Origin: Cyrtodaria siliqua
Taxonomy: Eukaryota; Mollusca; Bivalvia; Adapedonta; Hiatellidae
Assembly (NCBI GenBank): GCA_037043455.1
Contig: JAWPHD010007156.1
Location: forward strand, 1 to 64,000
DNA length: 64,000 bases
Reading direction: 5' to 3'
The notes beneath the pieces were generated by a model. That model was not told where the DNA came from. It made no database searches and saw only the letters and a list, made by a program, of their open reading frames with translations. The number at the start of each line of letters is the position of its first letter. Positions within the stretch are counted from its first letter, which is position 1. A program made the position numbers and the translations under genes. Shown here piece by piece: positions 43,373 to 54,800 of this stretch.

Positions 43373-43639
43373 ATCAGAAGGGGTACGACCATTAAAATCA
43401 CCATATAGGATTACCTCCCCTTATCTCTGTATATTCACATATCTTCTTCTAATAAACCTCTAAACCATTTGTATAGGTAGATGAGCTTGTTGGATAATAA
43501 ATAGTACATATAAAATATCTTAAGGAAAATGGAAATAATTTTTATCCAACGGTATTCAGTGAAAATCCGAGATTGTTATGGGAAGTATTTTTACACTCTG
43601 TCTGATCCCCTGATTAATAAGAATGTTTGACACAACCAA

Positions 43640-44411
43640 AGATAAGTGTTTATAGACAACATTGCTCAGCATGACATAATTGTTCTAGCAGAAACTCATC
43701 TTGACTATAGCGATTCAGTAGCTATAGATGGTTATACATATGTTCCTGTATGTCGTCAAGTATCAAGTAACAACAGGCATTATGGGGGTCTTGCCATTCT
43801 TATTGCTGATTTTGTTCCCACATTATCTTATGGACAATGTTAAAATTTCTTGGAACATTATTACTGATTTTCCATATCTTTTGAATAACAAACGAACCCG
43901 ACCAATGCCCAATAAGTACATATGGGATGAACGATCAGTTAGTAAATTTCAGTCGGCGCTAATAGATCCGGATGTAAATGATCAATTCAATATGTTCATG
44001 AATCATGATATTGAACTCTCGGAAGCTAGAATAAACAAAGCTTGCGACGAAGTACAAAACATAATATAATTGGCAACGAATAATGCACTCCGATTATCTA
44101 AAAACAATAACAATAGAAAGAAACAAAATAAGAAATAGTTTGATAATGATTTAAAATCTATGCGAAGGCATGTTATGAGTAAAGGTAAATTGAATTTTAA
44201 AAATCCATTTGATCCTAATATAAGGGGCAGTTATTATAAGTTCTATAGGCAATATAATAAACTCCGTAAATATAAGGCTAAACATTATAAGGAAACCGTT
44301 TTATGCCAATTAGATGATTTGCAAAGTGAAAACCCCAAAGCTTATTGGAAGCTTTTTAACTCACTAATAGATGACAGACCATATACAATATGCGGCCTTT
44401 TTTTCCACTGA
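43640..44411 (+). pseudogene. LINE endonuclease N-terminus and linker (second LINE, broken)
   Basis: DNIAQHDIIVLAETHLDYSD and GYTYVPVCRQ...NNRHYGGLAILI are the first motifs of the endonuclease domain (catalytic Glu in AETH). A deletion then joins it to the linker (NKYIWDERSVSKFQSAL, FDNDLKSMRRHVMSKGKL, NPFDPNIRGSYYKFYRQYNK, NPKAYWKLFNSLIDD) before the reverse transcriptase. At least two frame changes. It stops at about 44411. Confidence 0.75.
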
Positions 44412-44794
44412 CCGTTCCAAGGCGGTAGCCCTATTGTCAACCCTTTTGTGTTTGTGATGTCTTATTTGGCATTTTATTCATCTTTAAAGTTATTCTTTGT
44501 TTCTGTGTTTGTTTGTGGTTGACTGTCGTCCTTGAATGCTACTTTTCCTGTTCGATTTTATATCTATATTCAAAAGAGTATGAGAATAATACGGCCGAAC
44601 ACGATAAATACGAAATATTGCAGTCTCGGTTTGATTGAAACTGTTCATGAACGGTAGTGAAATATGCTTGCTACCGTTCACGCCCCCTAGCCCCGGGTTG
44701 AGCAGAACTCAGTATTCATAAAATCAATAGTACATAATTTTAACCATCCCGAATATGGCATGCATGTGCAAAGATCTTAATTTATACCTGCTAG

Positions 44795-45003
44795 ATGAAC
44801 TTGATTCCGAAATGATAGGACTCATGGTTACATAACCTCTATTTTTAAGGCAAAAGATCCAAAGAATCCAGAAAATAACAGAGGTATAGTCGTTACATCT
44901 TGCTTGGTAAACTTTTTAACATTATCCTCAATGCCAGGTTAGATAAGTTTTGTACAATAGCACCAACTAATCAGCTCCTGTCAAATTGGATTTTCAAAAA
45001 GTA
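44795..45003 (+). pseudogene. LINE reverse-transcriptase start fragment
   Basis: It reads IFKAKDPKNPENNRGIVVTS then KLFNIILNARLDKFC and PTNQLLSNWIFKK, matching the first reverse-transcriptase motifs of LINEs (K-x-G/K-DPKNP-x-NYRGI..LTS..GKLF..ILN.RL). Probably the continuation of 43640-44411 after about 385 bases of inserted sequence that includes the block shared with 42425. Confidence 0.72.
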
Positions 45004-46897
45004 AAAACAGTAAAACTAAAATTATTTGAAAAATTCCAGGAAAACTGGGACAAAGACAAAACTAAGCTCCTTAATTCCTGGAAAATTGAACTTACTTCAC
45101 TTTTAAACATGATTTAAAAAATATGTCTTTTAAAAAACACAAATAACGTTAATAGTCATTATAAGTAGGCCTACTATAAAATAACTGGTTAGTTTATAGT
45201 TTAAGGGACGGTGTAGACGACTCTGCTCAGTGTATGTTATCATTGTTATTTTGTTATTTACCAATCATTGTAATCAACGTTCTAAATTACTTGCCCCTTT
45301 AAGGCCCCTTATTTGGTTAATAAAATCTTGTATCTTGTTTATCTGCAGATACGTTAGTTATACATCTTTAAAGCCTATCAATCATTAACATGTTGGTGGA
45401 GTTTTTAAGTATATGTTGGTCTGTATTGTATGTACCTATATATTGTATACATGTATATTCTAGCCTTTGAACCTAAATTTGGAAGGATTTGGGCAGATTT
45501 GAGCAAATTTCTGTAGAATTGTTCTTCTAAAGAGGTATTCATGGTTATTCCCCTTTGTCAACATTGTCCATTTACTCTACTGCGTAACTGCGAAAATAAT
45601 TAACACATATTCGTGGTAATCTTGAGATGTAAGTTGTTTCAAACTATTATTGGGTTAAATAATACTATAATTATAATAATAAATACAACCACGGAACAAC
45701 TTTATTGCCATATCACGACGTAGCTGTGAGAATCATTCAATCATAGCTCTTATCATTTACCTTCACTTCAGTTCAGATTCAATTCAATTCAATTTAATTT
45801 ATGATAGACATCAATATTATTTGTATCTAAGTATACAGAACATTACAATAATTGTTTATCATTATCTTCTGGGCCCGGGGTGAAAATTGAAATGAAGGGC
45901 CGGTAATCGGACCGGAAAAATTACACATACATATTTAGGCACTCAGTAGGTTTGAACTCAGGGGACCCCTTGCATGTGAAATGGATGCTCTACCGATATT
46001 GCCATAAAAGCTAGCTCTGCGTCAAGAGTAGCGCTTATAAACATGTGTACATACACCCAATTGAGTCCTACTACACAGGGCACGAAAATTCCACTCGTCC
46101 GCTCGTATTGACGAGTGAAATTCTAATCCGGACGAGTGAAACCCATAAATCGGTCGTCCGAGAGGACGAGTAATATTTCAGTAGAAAACAACAACAAAGA
46201 AAATAGTTCTTAAATAGTTTATGAAGCAATTAAATGCAGTAAATAGTCACAGCTCTGTTTATTCACCGATATATTGCAATTTAAGTCCACCGTATATTGG
46301 GAAATTGACGCATTTCCGCCATGTGAACTGGACACTCTACCGATACCACATATCTATTTACATACACCACAGACCTAATAACAAATAGATTGGACACTAC
46401 GAAAATTATCTAAATTTCACGTGGCACAGTGCGAAAATTTCACAAATTATTTCCCAACTTTAAACACACATATTATGAAGAGTTTTATAGATACAAGTTT
46501 CATTCATGCCAAATACCATCACAAATTTAATTTTCTTTCCAATGATAGTATTTTTCTTTCTCTTACATTTAAAGCAAAAAAGGAGTTTGACGGAAACTTT
46601 GACTTTGTCAAAACCTTGATTTTTAAGAGAAAGGCGAAAAATGATGACATTTTTTAACTTTAAACATCTTTTTATACAATTTCTTACTTCAAAATAAACA
46701 TAAATTATTATAATACCATTTTGCTATTCACTATGAATCGTTTGAATGTATTCTCATCAAAATCAGTGAATAACTGAGAGAGGAGATAGAAGGAAAAGTT
46801 AAGGTGCCACGTGATATTTTGGTTACCTCATTGGTTAAGATAGGAAGTTTCCTATCTGTTTATTAATATGTCTGTGCATACACCTCAACCGAGTCCT
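45004..46897. other. Non-coding, with a solo F1 end and (attca)n tract
   Basis: At 45720-45760 'tagctgtgagaatcatt' and 'atcatagctcttat' match the left terminus of the F1 elements, but no partner end was found. An (attca)n tract like a SINE tail is at about 45776-45800. At 46077 'cagggcacgaaaatt' followed by repeated 'gacgagtg' words looks like a hAT-type terminus. No supported gene; the 46421-46657 frame is AT-rich and featureless. Confidence 0.5.
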
Positions 46898-46979
46898 ACC
46901 ATAGCCCCCCTCCCCACCCACTCTCTGTAACATATATTACCATAGCCCCCCTCCCCACCCACTCTCTGTAACATATATT
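46898..46979. repeat. 41-bp C-rich tandem duplication
   Basis: Two perfect adjacent copies of a 41-base block (accatagcccccctcccca, cccactctctgtaacatata, tt). Confidence 0.9.
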
Positions 46980-47871
46980 CAGTCAGTGCATTACACTAAT
47001 GACCCCCATTTGATTTGACCCTTGTAAATATGCCTACTCTTCTTTGCAATACTGACTAGGGAGCGTAATTGGACCAACGATGGAAATAACTGACTGTGAA
47101 AATACAGCTTTTAAGTCATGAACACTTTTTTTTAAAAAATAATATTTGATGGAAAATCTGGAGATTTTACACTTAAATCCGGAGATCAGGAGAGCAAATG
47201 AAATATCTGGAGAAACCGGATTTTATCTGGAGATTTGACAGGCCTGTATAATAGATCTATCCTAGCTGCTGTTCCTATTATATTCTACATTTATGTAAAA
47301 AATTGCTTCCTATTGAGAATTAATTACCAATATTAACCCTTAACCAGCAACATATATATAATGGACTGTTCTTTCTTTGAATTAAGACCATTTCGTTTAT
47401 GTGACAAAGGGGTGTTTTTGGGGAAAATGACTTATCAGCAGCTGGACATTGTAAACCCTGATTTACTTGCAGGCTGATCTGGGTTTACAACGGACGCAAA
47501 GGCTATTATAGTCGTGGTTAGTTATGTGACGTTATGTGATAAAGAATCTCACATACATGCTAATTTATTACTGAATTAATTAAAGGACCTAACCCACCAA
47601 ATAACGGCAAAACTACACTACAGAATGTTTATTAAAAGTCTATCCATGTGTTCAGGTCATTTATTAATATATATGTGCCGATTAAAATGATAGGTTTATT
47701 CACGGGTTCTTAAAAGACCCGTGATTGAATAACCGTAAAATGAATTATGAGTTGATAACTCTTAATTCGACGCTCCAATTTTGGGGTTTGGCCAGGCTAG
47801 TTAAAGCCATTTATATTGTGTCTATAGAGTAAGATGGATTCTCAAAATATGTAAGTTATATGTATATATAC
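46980..47871. other. Non-coding, nothing firmly recognised
   Basis: Around 47337-47490 'ttaacccttaacc' and 'gtaaaccctgat ... caggctgatctgggtttac' resemble parts of the TTAA-flanked MITE at 16378, but a full element is not seen. 'ctggagatttgacaggcctg' near 47230 may be a transposon end. Confidence 0.4.
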
Positions 47872-48077
47872 CTCATTGTCTGTAGGTTTAGAAAAGATGT
47901 GTATCTGATGTAGCACTTGTCTGTTGATAGGGACTTTAAACGTGTTGGCAAAAACGATATGCTGCTCAACAAGCAGTCCAATCATCATGATCATATGATA
48001 GATGTATTTGCCAACTTCATTACCTGTCCAAGTATTAACTTTCATACCCCTTCTCCAAGAAGCGATAACGGGATTGG
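47872..48077 (-). CDS. Candidate internal exon of an unidentified gene
   Basis: On the minus strand, acceptor TTTCATATCCCAG is followed by 206 bases without a stop and then donor GAG-GTATAT. With two leading bases completing a codon, it encodes 68 residues: NPVIASWRRGMKVNTWTGNE, VGKYIYHMIMMIGLLVEQHI, VFANTFKVPINRQVLHQIHI, FSKPTDNE. Composition looks protein-like and not like the surrounding repeats. I cannot name the family and found no partner exon in the window, so this could also be chance. Flanking DNA up to about 300 bases is AT-rich intron-like sequence. Confidence 0.4.
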
Positions 48078-48318
48078 CTGGGATATGAAATAAAACCTTA
48101 ATTTCGGCTTAAAATTTTGCATATTGTAAAATTAAAACATCAAATACGTAATTGTAAACAAGTTGATCGCATTGTTTCAGTAAAACAAGTTTATAAATGT
48201 ATTTATTGTCGAAATATTCGTTAAAAAATCCTGCTAATAATTATAAGCTTTCCCATCGCTTAATGGAATTAAGGCGGGACCACGTAATGTGTTTTATAAA
48301 TTCAATAATAAATATTTA

Positions 48319-48425
48319 AATAGAGAATATTATGTCAGTGCCTTTTACTATCAAGTTTATTAGGCGAGGCTTGAAAAACGAAGAATGGCCGAGCCTAAAG
48401 GCACTGACATAATATTCTATTTATC
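48319..48425. repeat. Hairpin-forming inverted repeat
   Basis: Arms 'aatattatgtcagtgccttt' and its complement at the right (aaaggcactgacataatatt) match over about 24 bases, separated by about 50 bases. Possibly a minimal MITE. Confidence 0.7.
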
Positions 48426-48540
48426 ATGTAGATTATCCCCATTTTCTGTTTGAATTACTATTATTACCTATTTCGCAGAATGTTACGCTTATCGAGGATG
48501 CCGCCATGTTGTTTTTTGTTCGTTTGTTTTATTACGTCAG

Positions 48541-48866
48541 GAGGGCTGGCGTGGCGCAGTCGGTAGCGCGGCGGATTTGTAACCGGAGGCCCCGGGTTCA
48601 ATCCTCCGTGGTGCCACTGAGTTCCGTCGGTGTGTTCTTGGGCAAGACACTTTTCCTTAGCCTCGTCCGTCGGATGGGGACGTAAACCGGGCGGTCCCGT
48701 GTATCGGTCTATCAACCGAGCACGTTAAAGAACCATAGGAATCTATTCGATAATAAGAGTAGGGCAGGTTCCCGGATTCCTATGTATCCTTCCCCTCTCT
48801 CTGGGGCAGCTCTAAATAACCTGTACTGTGTTGATGAGCCGTTAAACAACATTCAATTCAATTCAA
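48541..48866 (+). mobile_element. tRNA-derived SINE, full-length reference copy with 12-bp target duplications
   Basis: Flanked by the perfect duplication TTATTACGTCAG at 48529-48540 and 48867-48878, the mark of target-primed retrotransposition. The head gagggctggcgtggcgcagt has A box TGGCGCAGTCGG (48552-48563) and B box GGTTCAATCC (48595-48604), with a TGT triplet at the anticodon position (Thr-like). The central block (cttgggcaagacactttt, ggacgtaaaccgggcggtc, gcacgttaaagaacc) resembles the conserved core of widespread animal SINEs such as MetaSINEs; that name is from memory and unverified. The tail is taaacaacattcaattcaa. About 800 bases upstream of the zinc-finger gene start. Confidence 0.95.
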
Positions 48867-49185
48867 TTATTACGTCAGATAATGTTATGTACATAACGTC
48901 AGATAATGTTACATACAATAAACGCCGAGAGATTCCGCGGTGATTGCTTTATCGGTCCGTGCCTAATAAAGTAAAATTTATTCAGTCACCTCTTTATTAG
49001 GCAGAAAAGTGCATATCTGCATGATATTAAAGTATAATTATAAGATCCGCAATTAATACCAGACAGTTTAAAGAGTGGTTCTGGTGCCTCAATGACTTGT
49101 AACATGTTATACAGTTTTGTAAATTCTTTTTCAGATTCAACTGACTTCTCAACCGGTTATTTCATTACGGTTTCTCTAAATCCAG

Positions 49186-49396
49186 AGATCACGCCTACAA
49201 GCTTCACCGGCGCTCTGAATCAGGAGATCTTTACTGATGCTCTACACAGGGAGATCACGCGTACAAGCTTCACCAGTGCTCTACATCGGGAGATCATGTG
49301 TACAAGCATAACCGGCGCTCTACATCGCGATATCATGCGTACAAGCTTCACCAGCACTCTAAATCAGGACATCATGGGTACAAGCTTCCCCGGCGC
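49186..49396. repeat. 39-bp minisatellite, about five units
   Basis: The unit is 'gagatcacgcgtacaagctt' + 'caccagtgctctacatcgg' (39 bases). It gives an open frame of 122 residues (49092-49460) with 13-residue periodicity; no domain is recognised, so I do not call a gene. It runs directly into the diverged SINE that follows. Confidence 0.85.
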
Positions 49397-49652
49397 CACT
49401 GGGTATCTGCAGCGTGTGCTTAGACAAGACACCTCCATTTTGCCTCCGTCCATTCGATGAGGACATAAACCAGGCGGTCCTGCATTATTGAGTCATCTAA
49501 GCACTTTGAAGAACCATAGATAGAATCTTTTTAATAGTAAGAGAAGGGTGCAGTTACCAGATTCCTATGTATTCTTCCCAACTCTCTGGGATGGCTCAAA
49601 ATAGCCTAAGATAATGTGTTAATGAGCCGTAAACAAGATCCAATTCAGTTCG
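49385..49652 (+). mobile_element. Old, diverged, head-less SINE next to the zinc-finger start codon
   Basis: It matches the SINE at 48541 from 'ggcgccactgggt' (ggtgccactgagt) through 'agacaagacacct', 'aaccaggcggtcctg', 'gaagaaccatagat', 'cagattcctatgtattcttcc' in shortened form, to the tail 'gagccgtaaacaagatccaa'. Divergence is much higher than in the other copies. Its end is under 30 bases from the ATG at 49681, so it probably contributes to the 5' UTR or proximal promoter. An in-frame stop lies at 49630-49632 inside it. Confidence 0.8.
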
Positions 49653-49680
49653 CTCTACTATCACAACAGCCAACTTCACA

Positions 49681-51896
49681 ATGACTCATATATGTAAAGT
49701 AGAGATGAACAGCGATGAAAGTGCTAAATGCCTGCCTTTGAACTCGGGCTTCTATACATGTGGTGACTGCAACAAGTCTTTCACAACCATTTGTACTCTT
49801 CATGACCACATAATTGATCATGATATGGGTGGTTCTTATCATTATGATCAGACCACAAAAACCGCTATCCCAAAATTTGACGCAGCTTGCGCTCAAACGC
49901 AGACCTGCTGGAACGACAGGAGGGAGGCAAAGCGGATCTTCAGAAACTTTTTGTGGCGGAAGTATTACTATAAGCCTAAAACTAGAGGTAGGAACAGAAA
50001 GGGGCAAATGAAAAACAACATGGTTAAAGGTGACACACAGTCTGATGATGTTGAACTGGATGTAACCAAAGTTGGTAAATCTAAGTACATACCTACTGCA
50101 TCTGATATACATGTTTTAAAGAAGAAGGTAAATGATAACTGCTTTGTGAAACTAGAAACTCTATGTTTAGATAAAATGGTTGGTAAATTTCCTGATGATA
50201 AAAGAATCAACAAAATCACAGGGAACAATTTGGTAAAGGTTGATCAAGCTGTCGTGAAAGAACAAGGCAAAATTGCTGAACAGGTAGAAAAGGTAGACAA
50301 TGCAATAGACCTAGGTGCTGCTAATAAAACTAAGCAAACTGCGGACAAAAGTAAAACAGATATATTGTCAGACAAAGAAGATGGAGATTTCATGGACTTT
50401 GTTGATGACAGTGATGGTAATTACGATGATGATCATGATGGTACAACTTTGTTGGATAGTGTTGAGAAACACAAAAGCAAGTATAATACTGCCTCTGCAA
50501 GCAATCTGTTTACTACAGGATCAGCTAGTCATGTTGGATTAAAGAACACACAAGGTGAGCATGTTCAGAATATGGAAGACTCAAGTAAAGAAGATGATAA
50601 TATGGAAGCAACAATTCAACATAAGATGCATCGGAGAGGCAGATCGAAAAAAACACCACCCCAAACACAAAATAAAACTGTAGTTAAAAGAAAGCGTGGC
50701 CGACCAAAGCAAATCCATGGGTTCTCTGATGAAGACATGGATAAAGAGGGTGAAAAGTTGTGGAATGTTGAAAAAAACATTCAAGAAGATGACAAGGAAT
50801 CAACAGTCCAACCTCTTATAGGTCAGCGAGGAAGACTGAAAAGAACACCACCAAAGATACAAAACTTAACCAATAATAAAACAAAGAAAAACCAAACACA
50901 AAATGAAACTGAAGATAAAACTAAGCTTGACAGCCGAAAGGAAAGTCATGAACCTTCTTTTGGTAGTGTTGTCAAAGTCAAGGGGGAAGGTTTTGGCAAA
51001 GTTGGTGTAATTGATGTTGGTTATGAGGATAATGATCTTGATGGTAAATTGTTGCTAGTAGTGAATAGTGAATGTATTGATAGAACTGAAAGTAAGGATG
51101 ACATTGTTTCTACTAGTAACGCTCAAGTTGCATTAAAGCACACAGAGGGTGAGAGTGTGCATAACATGGAAGAAACAAGTAAAGGAGGCAACAGCATGGA
51201 ATCAACATTCCAACCTAAGAAAGTTCCGAGAGGCAAACATAAAAAACATTCAACACAAATTCAAAATGAAACTGGAGCTAAAAGAAAGCGGGGCAGACCA
51301 AAGCAAATTCATGTCTCCTCTGATGAAAGTAATGATGGTTTTGGTGTCAGCTTTTGGTTTCTTGGTGAGAGTGTTGACAAGGCTAAAGAGGGGGAAAAAG
51401 CCATCATAGAGGATGTGCCTCCAGGAAAAATGAACACAAGGGTGAGAACAGAAACTAAGTCCTATTGCATCAGCAGCGATGAGGAAAGCGGGGAAGACGA
51501 GAAATATTGTGAATCTAAGAAGTCTGAAGTGGAAGATGACCCAACATTTAAACTTAAGATGCATAAAAAAAGGAAATTCAAACCTCCACCTGTGCCAGGG
51601 AGGGGGCGTGGCAGACCCAGAAAAGATACAAAACCTTTGGACGATAGCATGGATGAGAGTGGTATCAAATCAGAGAGTGATGAACTTACAGCAAGTACAG
51701 AGGATAATACTTCAGGTTCACAACTTGGTATAAGAAAGATGAAAACATACACATGCAAAAAATGTGGAGAGACAATGCCAGAACATCTACAGGTTTCCCA
51801 TAAGGCTAAGCATTCTAGAGAAACAATAAATCAAACGATGGTTTGCCATTTCTGTGGAATGAATGTGAAGAAATGTTTAATGGATAAGCATGTCAG
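49681..51896 (+). CDS. Zinc-finger gene exon 1 (first finger, AT-hooks)
   Basis: 2216 bases, ending CAG before donor GTAAAC (phase 2, within the H-x4-H of the third finger). A duplicated internal module is visible: NMEDSSKEDDNMEATIQ / NMEETSKGGNSMESTFQ, each followed by a basic RGRSKKTPP- or RGKHKKHST-type motif and an AT-hook KRKRGRPKQIH with an SDE acidic patch. The open frame ends only two bases into the intron (TAA overlapping the donor). Confidence 0.92.
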
Positions 51897-54800
51897 GTAA
51901 ACAGTTATGTATGCATGCCAAATATATATAAAAAAAAATTAACTGCGGTATTTGGTTCGGAACTCTTGTCCCCCAAAATTGTATTATGAAGTACTTTTGG
52001 AATATTAATGTTGTTCATATAAGCTTGACGTCAATTTTATGTTTAAATTTGTAGTTTGTCGGGATGTAAAATCTTTCCATTAATGGCAAAGAAATGCACA
52101 TGTGGAAACAGTTAAAGAATTTGCTGATTTTTTATGCTCCACGAAAGTTTGATGAAAAGCACATAGTCACCGCTTTGTTTGTCCATCCATCCTTAGCGTT
52201 CATTCCATTCTTGTCCGGAAGTATAACTTCAAAACTACTGATGGGACTGCAATGAAGCTTCACACAATGAGAGGAAGTAAGAGCACAAGAACCATACTTC
52301 TTTCTTCATTCAAAGTTATTGCCCTTTGGAATTTTATGGTTATAATTATAGTCCGGATTATAATAACTCAAAAAACATCTATTAATGGGACTGCGATGAA
52401 ACTTCACACAAATAAAGGGCAATGAGAGATAAGGGCAGAGAACTAGAACCATAACTCTATCTTCATTCAAATTAGAGTTATTGCCTTTGTAATTTTATAC
52501 TTATAATTCTTGTCTGGAGCATATCTCAAAAAACACTAATGGGACTGCAATACAACTTCACACAAATATAAAGGACAATGAGAGGTAGTTCAGAGTACAA
52601 GAACCATGACAACTTTCAGTTCATGGCTTTCTGATTTATATGCATTGCAGGAAAAATCACACAGGGGAAACCCCCTTTAAATGTGATCAGTGTGGTCAGA
52701 GCTTTCACATTAAGAGAGACCTTAACGGCCACCGGACAAGACACCACACAAAGGGTCGTCTCAAATGCAAGTACTGTGATGCCGATTTCCATCAGCCATC
52801 CACCCTCAAGATTCACATGATGCTTCATACAGGTACTTTTTTTTAGGGGATGGGGAGTGGTGGGGGGTGGGGGTGGGGGGGGGGGGGGGGGTGCAAAGAT
52901 CCATATAAAGTAGCCCAATTATAAATGCCCCTGATAAAACTTCTGATGTTATTTTCTATGCCCCGGCCATTCGAAGAATGGTGGAAGGCCAATAGTATTA
53001 TTAAACTTCGTCAAATTGTATATGGACACAATGTCTCGGCCAAGTTCGACTTTCAGCCCAATCTCATCAGTAATTTTAGAGTTATACCCCTTGGAATAGT
53101 CATACTTCAGGAAATAAATGTTGTCAGGACTCTAACTTGGGTAATTGTTATCCAGTCTTCTCCGAACTTGGTCAAATTATATATGGGCATAATGCTTCAG
53201 CCAAGTTTAATGACCGGCCACATCGCCTCAGTAATTCCGTAGTTATGCCCTTTGGAATAGTGAAAATGTTGTCTTGACAGATAATTTCCATTTTAATATA
53301 TGTGAATCAATAGCAGAGCCATCCATGCCCCATGGACACATGTCTAGTTTAAATATTAAAGTGGAATACACAAAGTGGAATATACAATCAAAAATTTAAG
53401 AAAATACTATAGGAAAGAGTAAAATTGGTTGCCTTAACACGGGTGTTCCTTTAATATTATAACTGCATTTTAATTCAAACAAAACTATGGGTTATTGAAA
53501 AGATGGTCTCTTTAAGCTGGTAATCTGTTAATATAGGTGTTTCTTGAGTAGGTTTAACTGAACCTGTAGTTGCAAAAAACTTGCAATATCTTGGGTATTA
53601 GCTCGACTGATCCAAGATAAGTATAGCTTTATATGCAGTCCATTAATATTTGGTGAACTATTCCTCCAAAACTACTGACCCAATAGTCTGGGCCAAATTT
53701 CTTCAAACTTTACAGCCTGAGGAACATGTCTTTATGATGTGTAGTTGGTCCTTACTGATAATTCAACTTGCTATAAAAATCCAAGATGGCCACCACTGCT
53801 AAATATAGACTTATACAAGTAAAGATTTGTGATCGCTACACCTCTATAGGAGTTTATTGACTTGAGATCTTTTCTAAATTGACTGGCATTACAAGTAGTT
53901 GGTCATTAATAAAACGTATCTAAGATGGCTGCCTGCAGTAATTTTTGTTTTGATACTTAAAAAGAAAAATAGTGTAATCGCTTATCCTAATTGAAGTATA
54001 CAATGTCCTCCCAAGGGAAGTATTTAACACAATGTAGAAAATATCACTTTATTTTTTTCAGGTATTTCGATCCTTAGATCTTTATCAAAGAAGGTTTGTG
54101 GATCAAAATGTAAAAATGTAGTATATTTGATAATTTCGATCCTTAGATCTTTATCAAGGAAGTTGTTTTTTTCAAATACACTCCATCTTTACATTTTGAT
54201 CCACAAACATTCCTTGATAAAGATCTAAGAATCGAAATATTGGAGTGGGAAAAAAGTGTGATATTTTCTACATTGTGTTATTCACTTAAGATTATTCTAA
54301 AGATGTTTTGGTTCTTCATGCATCTTCATTGGAATATTCTAAAACTTAATTCCTAAGAGATCGAGATGGCAACTGCTATAAAGGATTGTTTTTACAATGA
54401 TAGAGGGCTATGAGAGAAGTGCAGAGCATACTTCTATCCTTATTTATTTATTGCCATTTGTAATTGTATGCGTGTATGCAGAGCATACTTCTATCCTTAT
54501 TCAAATAATAGTTATTGCCATTTGTAATTGTATGCGTGTATGCAGAGCAAACCTCTATCCTTATTCAAATAAGAGTTATTGCCATTTGTAATTGTATGCG
54601 TGTATGCAGAGCATACTTCTATCCTTATTCAAATAGGAGTTATTGCCATTTGTAATTGTATGCTTGTATGCAGAGCATATTCTATCCTTATTCAAATAAG
54701 AGTTATTGCCATTTGTAATTGTATGCTTGTATGCAGAGCATACTTCTATCCTTATTCAAATAAGAGTTATTGCCATTTGTAATTGTATGCGTGTATGCAG

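Noticed and set aside
48552..48625. Functional tRNA gene
   Set aside because: A and B boxes are present but acceptor-stem pairing fails and the sequence continues into a SINE body with target duplications.
49645..50112. 155-residue minus-strand open frame
   Set aside because: Overlaps exon 1 of the zinc-finger gene in antisense; no domain.
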